Below, piece by piece: positions 1 through 10,244 of a DNA stretch of 64,000 nt (positions are counted from its first letter, which is position 1; the number at the start of each line of letters is the position of its first letter). The translations under genes and the position numbers were made by a program. The DNA comes from Iris pallida (lineage: Eukaryota > Streptophyta > Magnoliopsida > Asparagales > Iridaceae). Below the pieces are notes generated by a model that was not told where the DNA came from, did not search any database, and worked only from the letters and a program-made list of their open reading frames with translations. The stretch covers positions 12,104,585 to 12,168,584 of the forward strand of contig JANAVB010002199.1 in NCBI GenBank assembly GCA_029216955.1. Direction: 5' to 3'.

Positions 1-1600
1 CCAATACTACGTCAAAATTTGGCATAGGTAATACCAAAAGTCGAGCTCTCATCTCTCGGCCACAAATAACTACCGAACAGGATCTACATGTACTAGTCAC
101 AGGTACTATACCCCCACCAGTAATAATTTTCCAACTCATAGGCATAGTAGAAGTAGCTATCCTATGCACAGCTACAAATCTAGATGATATAAATGATAGG
201 GTGGCACCAGAATCAAATAACACTGTAGCAGGCAATGAACCTACTAAAATAGTACCTGTGATAGCCTCACCTTCGGTTCCATCTTCTCCCTGAGTGAGAG
301 CAAAAATCTGTCCTTGCTTCTTGTTTCCTGCCTGCTGCTTGGCTTTCTCAAACTGTGCTGACTGTGAAGGGAGTATAGGTCCTCTCTGCTGACCTCCTGG
401 TGCTGGTGGCTTCTGACCTCCAGCTGGCACAATGGCTCCCCGAACTGGGCAATCTCGAGCCTGATGCTGGCTCGATCCACAAGCTAAGCAAGTACCCAGC
501 ATCCTTCTGCACTCTCTCTGTAAGTGTCCCTTCCTGCCACAGAAATGGCAAGTCGGAAGCTCCTTGGACTGGTAGGGTCCAGTCTTCTGCTGATGCTGGT
601 GATGTCCCATAGGTCTCTTGATAGGACCTCCTTGCTGCGTCTTCGTCTGCACTGGCTGGTTCTTCTGCTGGTTCAGCTTCCCCTTGCTAATTGTCTTCTG
701 AATCCTGGCCTCCGTCAGCAACTCAGCATAAAAGATTCGGGACTGAGAGCTAGTATAATGTTGTAGCTCCTGCCTCAACCCGTTGTGAAATCTCTTGGCC
801 TTCTCCAGATCATTGGGTATCAGCACCTCCCCATATTTGCTGAGTCGACTGAACTCCGAGTCATACTCGTCAACAGTCTTGTTCCCTTGCTCCAGGTGCA
901 GGAACTGGTTATATAAGGCATTCTTCACAGTAGTAGGGAAGTACTTCTTATCAAAAAACTCCAGAAATTTTTCCCACGTCTGACGAGTACCCAACTGACG
1001 CTCCATAGAATCCCACCAGTGATGGGCATTCCCCTCCAGCTGAGTTCTTACGCCAGTCATCCATAAATCCTCAGGCAACTGAGATGCCTGCAATTTCTTC
1101 TTGGTGCTGGTGATCCAAGTAGTGGTCTCCTCCGGACTCTCGTTTCCCAAATAAGGTTTGGGGTTCATCTGCACGTAGTCCTTCACTGAACCTACCCGTG
1201 CTGGTCTCACGGGAGCTAGTGTCGGAGCTGGTGCAGGTGCTGGTGCTGTCATCCTCTCCATAGCTGTCAAGAATCCCTGTCTCATCTCAGCAGCTTCCCG
1301 TCTTTGGTCACCTGCTTCTTGTCTCTGCTCTGCTGCTTGCTGTCTCTGTTCTTGCATCAGCATGTGCATGAACTGAAATACATGTGCCTGACTGTCTTGA
1401 GGCACAGCCGGGGGCACTCCAAATGGTGTCTGAGGGTACTGCAAGGGAGGAGGAGGTACCCCAGTCGGTTGTGCACCAACTGGCTGAGACGTCTGCCCTG
1501 GTAGCAAAGGGTTGGTTGGAACTACCCTTACGGACTGATCATCCGTACCAGATGACTGGTTGTCTCTACCGGCAGCGGTACGTCCACTCCTTAGATTCAT
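1..1600 (-). CDS. gag-pro: Retrotransposon gag-protease polyprotein, N-terminal part (partial)
   Basis: One uninterrupted frame of 533 codons runs from ATG at 1600 to the window edge. The N-terminus is basic and Gln/Pro-rich, with a Gln/Arg/Glu coiled stretch near residues 60-100. The capsid-like gag region follows (residues about 130-280, with HHWWDS and a FFDKKYFP motif). Two zinc knuckles lie at about residues 351-364 (CX2CGX2GHX4C) and 370-383 (CX2CGX3HX4C). The retroviral-type aspartic protease begins near residue 455, with catalytic LFDSGAT at about 461-467. Gag packages element RNA into cytoplasmic particles and the protease cleaves the polyprotein. I see no stop or frameshift in the visible part, so this copy may be fairly young. 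The ATG follows a 200-nt leader and is the natural start. Confidence 0.9.
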   Translation of the reverse strand, partial: MNLRSGRTAAGRDNQSSGTDDQSVRVVPTNPLLPGQTSQPVGAQPTGVPPPPLQYPQTPFGVPPAVPQDSQAHVFQFMHMLMQEQRQQAAEQRQEAGDQRREAAEMRQGFLTAMERMTAPAPAPAPTLAPVRPARVGSVKDYVQMNPKPYLGNESPEETTTWITSTKKKLQASQLPEDLWMTGVRTQLEGNAHHWWDSMERQLGTRQTWEKFLEFFDKKYFPTTVKNALYNQFLHLEQGNKTVDEYDSEFSRLSKYGEVLIPNDLEKAKRFHNGLRQELQHYTSSQSRIFYAELLTEARIQKTISKGKLNQQKNQPVQTKTQQGGPIKRPMGHHQHQQKTGPYQSKELPTCHFCGRKGHLQRECRRMLGTCLACGSSQHQARDCPVRGAIVPAGGQKPPAPGGQQRGPILPSQSAQFEKAKQQAGNKKQGQIFALTQGEDGTEGEAITGTILVGSLPATVLFDSGATLSFISSRFVAVHRIATSTMPMSWKIITGGGIVPVTSTCRSCSVVICGREMRARLLVLPMPNFDVVL

Positions 1601-1773
1601 GATTCTGTAGAGATAAGATAGAAGGAATTGAGAATAGGACGGAAACAAACGAGATGCAAAAGAATTTGTTCAAGGATAATCAAGAATGATATAGTCAAGT
1701 ATGGATGAGACCTAATATTCTAAACCTAATTTGCAGGCTTGTTCAGTACAGTAACGTAAGCAAACAAATTTCT

Positions 1774-1791
1774 GACCTGCATGGGCCACCA
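1774..1791 (-). promoter_or_regulatory. Conserved leader motif beside 5' LTR, candidate primer binding site
   Basis: The plus strand reads GACCTGCATGGGCCACCA, ending 9 nt before the LTR. The same 18 bases sit 8 nt from the LTR in the LARD (48915-48932). On the element strand it reads TGGTGGCCCATGCAGGTC and starts with TGG as primer sites do. It is not the usual initiator-Met primer site of plant gypsy elements, and I cannot assign a tRNA. It could instead be a packaging signal. Confidence 0.45.
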
Positions 1792-1800
1792 CTAAAAATA

Positions 1801-4800
1801 TGTCACGCTCCAGTTCCAAATAATCGAATCGGGAACACGTGGCATGCCAGCTGTACAATCAAGCATAGCTAAACCCAATTTAATGGACTATGATCTGATT
1901 GTAGTACGCTGAAGTATAACTAATAAAGTAACATCACAGACAGGTAAACTAGTCTCATCCATGAAATAAAGTAATAGATAACTGAATGGAAAATAATCAG
2001 TGCCACAGAATCAAAATGTCAACTATGGCTAGTGGAGAACAGTCCACTAAATAAGTAAATGAGTACATCTGGAATGAAAATGAAGTAGCAAATAGAAATA
2101 AACGGAATACTGGAAATGAAACCCACGTCTGAAGATGTAGCTAGCCTCCAGAGGATCAAGGCTGCGGCTCCACCTCAAAGTCATCGTCAACAAGTCCCTC
2201 TACTCCGTAATCAGCCGGGAATAAGTGCTCGTCAAACTCTAGAAAAGATACCAGGTCCTCAAAGGGACATAACAAATACACAGGAAATCGACATGCATGA
2301 TAATACTGAACAGTAATGTAAAAGTAACTATAAAGTATGCAACCAAGTATTTCCCTAACCAAACAAGGACAGGAAATACAAGGTAAGCAATAAAGGTGTT
2401 CTAACCATCTATGTGTAAATGCTCTCGAGACATCTCTAGTGGCACATGAGAGGGGGAGAAGAAGAAGAAACTGCCACCAAGCGTTCTACAGTTTGAGAAA
2501 CGAGGGGCTACGAGCATCCAGCGTACATTGGAAACAGAAATTCTGTACACCACTAGTAGACTCTCCCCACCCAATGTACTCGTACCGTATACGCGGTACG
2601 AACAATATGCAAGACGTCATAGTAAATATAGTATAACTAAACCAAACTACTACAGACTCAAGATCATATGTTAATGGCCAGTCAACACAGAACCTCTGCA
2701 CTCAACTCACTCATATGTGATACGTGTCTGAGACAGTGTCAAGTTTATACTAACTCTATACAAGGTAGTCATCAATGGAGACGAGTGCACACGATAGTAA
2801 TAACTGGCAAATGTAAATACTGTATAGTAAATGTCAAGCAAGGTGTACTTGCCTGTGTCCAGCAACTGAGTATCCGGGTCCAAAGTAGAGTCCGAGTCCC
2901 GAGAAGCAAATAATCCTAAACAAGATTTATCTCTAATTAATTACTAATTAAACAAATTAAACAATTCATTTAATTGCTAAGTAATCTTTAATTTAAATTA
3001 ATCCATTACTACTAGCTAACTAGTATCAATAATTATGAATAATAATTATACAATAATAAGTATGTAAACCATACTTATTATCATACCATTTATATTCTGA
3101 AATTTATACACAACCAAATATTTAATCATTAATTGATTAATTAATTATAATTAATTAACCAACCAATTTAATACACATATGTACACACAATTCCTAATAA
3201 TACTAACAAAATAGTAAAAATCATTAAAAATTATTTTTTGTCTATTTTAAGAATAAACTAAATAATATCAGAATAATAAATATATATTATATATATATTT
3301 TACAGAAAATGAATTATTACCATTAAACTATTTATTAAATAACTAGTTGAATAATAACAATAAGTACTTAATAATTATAAATAAATCCAAATAAATCACC
3401 ACCAACCTTAAATTTGATCATTAAAGCTAAATTCACAATAGTAACACATAATTAATAATTATTTAAATTAATACATAATTTTATACATAATCCTAAACAT
3501 GATTCTCAAAATTACTTTTAAATCTTAAAATTTTTGTAAATATATATAAAATACATAAAATAAATTACTAAATATCATATTTACACATTTCTAACAGAAT
3601 CTTATCACTTCACAAAATTACAATATTTATATAATTAATAACAATTAATTATATAATATATATAACTTATTTAATAAATCTAGAAATTACACAACTAAAT
3701 CTAAATAATTATAATAACTATAATTAAATATTGGAATTATTTTTATATAGAAGAGTATATTTTTACAAACATTTTCTATTCAGTAAATATAATTTAATTT
3801 CTAACCAAATAAATAATATAAATTGAAAACAATATTTAATAATTGATTTGATTAATTCAAAAACTCACTAGATAAATCTAAATAAAATATTTTAAAAACC
3901 AATATAATATTGGAAAATTTCCATAACATACTTTATATTTAAATCTATATTTTCCATATAATTTATATTATTTTATTATTTACTAATTAAATAATATGAA
4001 TCAAACAGAATTAATTAAACAATTTAAATTCACTGTTTTTCACATGAAATAATTATAAATTAAATTCTATAAATTCTGGAAAAATTATTTTAAAATACTA
4101 TATTAATTTAAAAACTTTTTCATGTACAAAGTTTCATTTAATTCATAATAAAAGTATCACTTAAAGATTAAAACAGTAAACACAATTATTTAATTACTAG
4201 CATCGAAAACTCATAATTAAATAAAAATAAATACTAATAATTAATATTAATTCTCACAAAAATTAGGGCAGAACCTCTACTTAATTACCAATGATTTCCT
4301 ACGATTAGATCTAATTAATCATCAATTTATACACAAATACAATCATTATAATAAACTGAATAATCAGATTTTAATCCCCAAAACTAGATTTAAAGCATGC
4401 ATGGGGGGTTTTTCCCACGTGACAGTGCCACGGGGGGGGGGGGGGGGGGGGGGTCGGGGTTACCTGGCCACGCCGCAGGGGGGTGGCTCGCCGACGAGGG
4501 GGTCACGCCGACGAGGAGGGTCGCCGGAATCAGCGGGCGACCGGTTGCAGCGCGTGGCGCGGGCCGGCTGCAGCGCGTGGGCGTGCGGGGAACGCCGCGC
4601 TCTCGTCGTCCGACGGCGAGGCTTCGGTTGAGGGGGAAGAGGCGGAAGGAAGGGTCACCGGGATCGTCTATGGGTGGCGGTGAGGATGGGAAGAGATGGA
4701 GTTGTGTGAAGTTAGGGTTAGGGTTGAGAGTTGTTGGATGATACATATATATATTAGATCCACAAGTTAGGAAACCCTAATAGGTTTGGACCTAAGTTAG

Positions 4801-5163
4801 GGTTAGGGTAGATGGCCCATGGGCTGAGCTAAGGTTAGGGTTGGGACACATGAAATGGGTTTGGGTTTGCTCTGAATTGAAACACCATATCTATATAAGT
4901 ATAGATATATATATAATCTAATAATAATACCAAATGAAAAGTAACACTATATATATATATATATATATATATAATCTAATAAATAAACTAAATGAATTAG
5001 AGTTCCTAATACAATGCACACACAAACACTTTCATATATATATACATATATATCCAAACTTTATAAATAATTATTAATTAGTATACTAACATTTATTTAA
5101 AAAAAATAACAAAATTTAGTAACAAATAAAATAATAATAAAATTTTTTTTGAGGGGTTTTACA
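1801..5163 (-). repeat. 5' LTR of the chromovirus-like element (3363 bp)
   Basis: It is bounded by plus-strand TGTCACGCTC at 1801 and GGGGTTTTACA ending at 5163. The segment 2930-4390 is extremely AT-rich. The segment 4390-4690 is GC-rich and holds a 22-G run. The segment 4700-4830 holds TTAGGGTTAGGG-type repeats, and a (TA)n run lies at 4948-4973. The same succession of AT-rich, GC-rich and TTAGGG blocks is seen in the LARD LTRs. Short ORFs on both strands of the GC-rich block look like composition effects. Confidence 0.8.
4432..4453 (+). repeat. Run of 22 consecutive G
   Basis: An uninterrupted homopolymer of G inside the GC-rich part of the LTR. Length is unreliable in most sequencing, and it could form G-quadruplexes. 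Confidence 0.9.
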
Positions 5164-7964
5164 CCAGTCAGCAATACTTAGATCGGATCCATGCATCCAG
5201 TGAAGGTGTCTTTCAATACACTAGATCAAAAAATCGACATTTGAACCAAGGTGTCTTTAATCAAGAAGATCTCCCCATTGCCCATGTAGGAGAGGACTCT
5301 TTTTTGGAGTTTGATGCTGATGGTGAAAGTTCTGAATAAACTATCTCATCAACAGCTACAAGAGAAGTGGCGGCATATACCATTACGGAAGATCAAGATG
5401 CCTCTACGTCAACCAGCCAAGAGCAACGAATTGTTGCATTAGAAGACAAATTGAAAACCATGGCAGAAATGGTTGCAAGCATGCACACCATAATGGTGGC
5501 TCAACATACAGTGCCTCCGATTGTAAATCCTGTTACAAATCCTGAGCTTATAGTATCTTTTGTACCTGTTAGTCTGGGGGTACCAGCCCCTCAGGTTGCT
5601 TCTGTGCTAATTCAAGCGGATCCAAGTCAGTCTGGTGCTGGGGTTGGTAATTACCACGTTGTTTCTCCTTCTAACACTTCTAACCAGCCTACCAATTCCC
5701 AAACATCAGGGGATGCTAATGAAGCTGTAAAACTCTTACGTACTCAGTTTGAGGCCTTCAAGCAGAAGGATGGCCTATAAAGACTGGGCATAAAGCACCC
5801 ATATCCTACAGAGTGGAAGCAAGTTCAATTTCCTCCTAAGTATAAGTTTCCAACCATTATGCTGTTTGATGGCGGCACTTCTCCAAGTCAGTATATCAAT
5901 CATTTTAAGGTGATGACTGATCAATTACAGCCAAATGATGCTCTCCTTACCAGAGTATTCGTCGGTTGTTTAGCTGGTAAAGCATATGACTGGTATCGTT
6001 GCCGGCCTGATGGCTGTATCACTTTTTTTTGCTGGTTTCAAACAAATGTTCTTGGAAAAATTTTATAAGGGAGTCAATGATATGACGATGTCTGCCCTCA
6101 TTAAAATTAAACAGAGGCACAATGAATCCATAGAGAGTTTCATTGAAAGATTCCGCCGAGAGGCACTCAAAATGCCTTTAGGTACTCCATCTGCTGTAAT
6201 AATAGACACTTGCAAATCAAACTTGTTGCCTATTATCAGTATGTGGACGGGATCTACATAATTCCAGGATTGGCCTTCTTTTATTATTAATACAAAGGCG
6301 GCAGAAGTTAGTGCCAAAAAGTTCAAGCAGTTAGGAGTCCAGATGACTCATCCTAACCAAGATGAATATTCTACACCCAGGGGTAGTAATCGCCAGAATA
6401 ACCGCAAGAATAATGAAACGCTGGCCATTAATTTCAAAGAAAAAGAGTCTTTGGCTGTCAATGTTACTCAGACGGCATCCACCCCGTCAGCACCACTGCA
6501 AAAGTCAACTCGCCTAAAAGAAGAGTATTCTTTCGATGAAGATGATACTTTAAGCATCTTCGATTGCTTGATCAAAAGCAATAAGCTTCAGCTTTCAGAG
6601 GCAAAACGACCAGAAGAAGTTGGTAAAACTGATCACCCTCAATACTGTGTTTATCACAGATTCATAGGGCATCCAACCAGAGCATGTTATGTGCTCAAGG
6701 GCAAAATCAAGGAGTTGGTTAACTCTGGAGCAATTACTCTACAGCAGGACGAAAAAACGGTGACTGCTAATGTGGTTTCTCTCCACTTCGGTGATTTTCC
6801 ACCATAACTCGTACAAGATGGTATTCTCCCCATTCCAAGGACTATTTTGGAAATTGTGAATATCCTACCTCCTCAAAATAAAGGTCTTGTTCCGCTGTCA
6901 ACTGACAGAGGAGAGATTATGTTGATTCATCCAGATCTGGTGGCAAAATTTGAAACGCCTTCCTCTTATAAGCAAAAGAAGCATTCCAAGTCTAAATTCA
7001 AGAACTACAACATGGTATCCTTTGGACCAATAACAGAAGAAGAAATTCTAATGGACACTAGATCTGGGAAACCCTATCTTCGGGAGTATTCCGAAAATCA
7101 AGAGAACCCTGCTCCATCCCCGGATGCTCTTACATCATCTTCTCCTGCTGAAGATACACCATCTACATCCTTTCCAGTGATCGAGCCATCTCCTCCTAAA
7201 CCAACATCAGCAGATAAGAGAAAGCAACCTGTTCGCTTTGATAAAGAATTGAAGAAGTCATCATCTCTTGGACTTGAAAAGCCTTACAATTTTGACATAT
7301 TGGCTCAATTGGCCAATACTCCAGCAAGATTGTCAATTTTTGAACTTTTATGTCTCTCAAAAAAACTCATGAGGCGTTATGTGAAGCCTTGATGCAGGCT
7401 GACACTTGTCTGACTCTTCTCAAGAAGCCCAAAAAGGAGCCAGTCAGCTGTGCACATTGTCATAGTGTAATTGAATTAATGTCCAATATCACTTTTACAC
7501 AAGATGACATGTTATTAGAAGACAATCGTCATGATCGCCCTCTCTATTTCACGGGGTATGTAAACACCATGAAAGTCGACCGCATTCTGATTGATCCCGG
7601 GTCTGCACTTAGCATCATGCCGAAGTCCTTACAGGATGCTATGAAAATCCCGGTACACAATCTTTCTACAACTATCACTACCATCCTGGGATTCAACCAA
7701 GAAAGAAGTGAACCTTTGGGAAAAATACGCCTAAAACTTCAAATTGGCAATCTTCGTACAAAGGTAACTTTCTATGTTATTGACAATCATGGCTCATACA
7801 ATACAGTGTTGGGAAGGCCATTCCTCCATAAACATAATATTGTACCCTCTACGCTCCACCAATGTTTCAAATATGTGGATGGTAATGGAGAAGTCCAAAA
7901 GGAGGTTGCAGATCTGAATCCTTTCAAAGGAGTTGAAGCATACTGCAACGATTCTCGTATGTAA
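5164..7964 (+). pseudogene. gag-pro: Tat-lineage gag-protease remnant (element A)
   Basis: Frames at 5367-5780, 5859-6068, 5986-6261, 6343-6807, 6847-7392 and 7350-7964 align in order with the intact-looking gag-protease of the Tat element at 36576-39425. Recognisable parts are the capsid region (AYDWYRCRPDG, then FIERFRREALKMP), a zinc-knuckle variant CX2HX4HX4C (CVYHRFIGHPTRAC) near 6646-6690, and an aspartic protease with IDPGSALSIM near 7590-7620. At least four frame changes or stops separate them, for example TAA near 5778 and a frameshift near 6030. It is not functional. Confidence 0.8.
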
Positions 7965-9780
7965 AAAGAGGAATTCATGAAGGTGGTACTAGCAATGGAC
8001 ACAGATTAAGAACAGAAGAGTATACCTAATGATACAATGGTGATTCCGGTCAAAGGACGTACCTCATGTCCTCAGTCTTCCAAACCTTTGACTATCTATC
8101 TACCTTCCCATGAGAAGCGACCTAAAGGTGATAGTCAAGAATAAAGGGAGCTCACCTCTTCTGAACCGCTTGTAATCGATCTTTGTCGCAAGAAACTCCC
8201 TCCTCCTTCTCGTTCTTCTTCTCTCCCTCTTGTCATCAATCTGACTAAGCCTGTTAAGGCTAAAGTCCCTGTTGTAAATGATAGTATAAAAATCAATAAA
8301 GCATCTTCTTTGCAGTATATTGATGTCTTTTACTATACTCAGTGTTATCTGGATATGCTAGATTGTTTTAAACCACTTACAATAGAAGTCGTATCATCTC
8401 GACGAAACGTGGTATCTCTAGATTCAATACAAGAGTTGTACTCCTTAGTACCATCTCGAAAGAAAGATGAAAATCCTATATTCTTCAACAAAAGAGAAGA
8501 ACCAAAATCATGCTCTATAATGATAATAGAGATGATACAGGAAGGCTACAATTACGACGCTATAGTCCACAATCCAAAGCCATCATCCGTAAAATGGGTT
8601 ATGACTTCAGAATAGGCCTCAACAATGGTAAAGGAAGGCGAACTCCTCTTCGTATTGCTGTTCCAAAAGGGAAATCACAATAGTACCACCGTAAAACAAA
8701 ATGAGGACTAGGTTATACGTCACCACTTCCAACTCCAGAACCTTCTGAATCTGATGAAGAAGAAGGTTCAAACTCTTCTGATTCTATCTCATGGGATTCT
8801 GATACCAGCATCGGTCATATTCATAAGGTGATAGTATCTTCTAACATGGTGTCCGCCGAATTCTCAGAAGATGACAAAGCGACATTGAAGAAGCTATTGA
8901 AATGGACCCGTGGGCACAAAGGATGGACAATCAGTGGAAACTTCATTTTGAACAACGAGAACCGCCTACTGAGGATCAACTAGTCCAGGTTGATATTGGA
9001 GAGAAAGGTGCATCACGACCAATCTTCATTAGCAAAATTCTCCTAGAGGATTGATAAACAATAATTAATTCACCTTATTTGTGAATACATTGACGTTTTC
9101 GCTTGGAGTTACGAAGATATGTCGGGATTAGATCCTCAAATTGCAACTCACAAGCTTAACATTTTGCCGAATGCCAAATCGGTCAAACAATAACAACGAC
9201 GATTCAAGCCTTAAATGATGGATGAAATTGATGATGAAGTCAAAAGCTTATAGCTTACAGTTTTATCAGAGAAGAACAACATCCTGACTGGGTGGCCAAT
9301 GTCATCCCAGTCCTGAAGAAGACCGGAAAGGTTCAAGTTTGTATAGACTTTCGGGATCTCAATGATGCTTGCCCTAAAGACGAATTCCCTCTCCCAATTA
9401 CTGATGTTATGATCGACAATACATGTGGATTCGAACGAATTTCTTTTATGGATGGATTTTTTTGACTATTCGAATGAATTTCTTTTATGGATGGGTTTTC
9501 TGGATATAATCAAATCCGGATGAATCCTGGAGATGAGAAACATACTTCATTTCATACTCCTCGGGGTGTGTACTGTTATACGGTCATGCCGTTTGGTCTT
9601 AAGAACGCAGGTGCAACTTACCAGCGGGCTATGAGTACTAATTTTTGCGATCATATACGAAAGGCTGTTGAATGCTATGTTGACGATATTGCTGTCAAAA
9701 GTCGTCTCAAAGAATATCACATTCAAGATTTAAGAACTATCTTCAATCTAATGAGCCGGCATCTTTTCTTTGAAAATTGA
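7965..9780 (+). pseudogene. pol: Tat-lineage pol remnant, truncated inside reverse transcriptase (element A)
   Basis: Translated fragments match the N-terminal half of the pol at 32209-36579. They include a spacer region (8310-8615 and following), the segment before RT (VFAWSYEDMSGLDPQIA near 9097-9140), RT palm motifs (DFRDLNDACPKDEFP near 9345-9390, MDGFSGYNQI at 9487) and YVDD (near 9675-9690). The frame stops at 9780, shortly after YVDD. No connection domain, RNase H or integrase follows before the antisense gene, so a large deletion lies here. Many stops occur, including one created by a local 39-bp duplication at 9431-9494. Confidence 0.75.
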
Positions 9781-9813
9781 AGTGACTATTAGTTCATTCA
9801 TTTTCGTTGACTT

Positions 9814-10000
9814 ATTATTCATTGGACATTTATTGTCTCTTGTTTAAATAATTTGAATTCACGTCCTTTAGACCTATAAATTTTGATTATTTATATCAGC
9901 AACTTGTCATGTCCTTATTACCCCTGATAAAGTTGCATATTAAAATAACAGGCTAAATTTTATATTCTGTTACGGCCACATTACCTCTGAGCAGATATAA
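9814..10000 (-). other. Hairpin cluster with shared loop sequence (element A)
   Basis: Read on the minus strand, three hairpins are clear: 10000-9961 (stem TATATCTG with TATATTCTG, loop containing AGAGGTAATGTGG), 9941-9892 (stem GCAACTT with AAGTTGC, loop AGGGGTAATAAGGACAT) and 9892-9846 (outer stem AAATAAT with ATTATTT, loop AGGTCTAAAGGACGT). A fourth, weaker one lies at 9852-9814. Loops resemble the CAGAGGTAATGTGGACGTG loops at 31766-32085, and both clusters lie just downstream of the antisense gene. Confidence 0.65.
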
Positions 10001-10244
10001 TGAATATTGTTATTTTCCAAAATCTTGAAATATTCACGTCCAGTACCTTTGAATATATTTTCTATTCTATTACTTATATCTATAACAAGATATGCAATAA
10101 GTAATAAAACCACATAAAAAGTTTTTACTATTTCTTTTCTACAAAAAAAAGAAAAAGAGTACATTGAAAAAAGAAACAACAGCATTTGCCCATTTTTCAC
10201 TCTGAAGGATAGATGATAAGTTCTGCAATTTGTTTCTTCATAAC

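Larger units (their letters stand above)
1..5163 (-). mobile_element. Ty3/gypsy chromovirus-like LTR retrotransposon, 5' part (open at left edge)
   Basis: The order on the minus strand is 5' LTR (5163 to 1801), a 200-nt leader, then gag running into protease up to the window edge. RT, integrase and the 3' LTR lie outside. LTR ends are TG...CA type (plus strand TGTCACGCTC ... GGGGTTTTACA). The element abuts position 5164 of an older Tat element, so it probably inserted there, and the expected 5-bp target copy would be CCAGT at 5164-5168; the partner copy is outside. LTR ends and the leader motif match the LARD at 43892-52885. The lineage call (Tekay/Del-like) rests on gag style and LTR ends and is an inference, because RT and any chromodomain are not visible. 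Confidence 0.85.

Noticed and set aside
4390..4746. ORFs of 118 and 114 aa on opposite strands in the helper LTR
   Set aside because: Proline/glycine runs come from the G homopolymer and GC-rich island.
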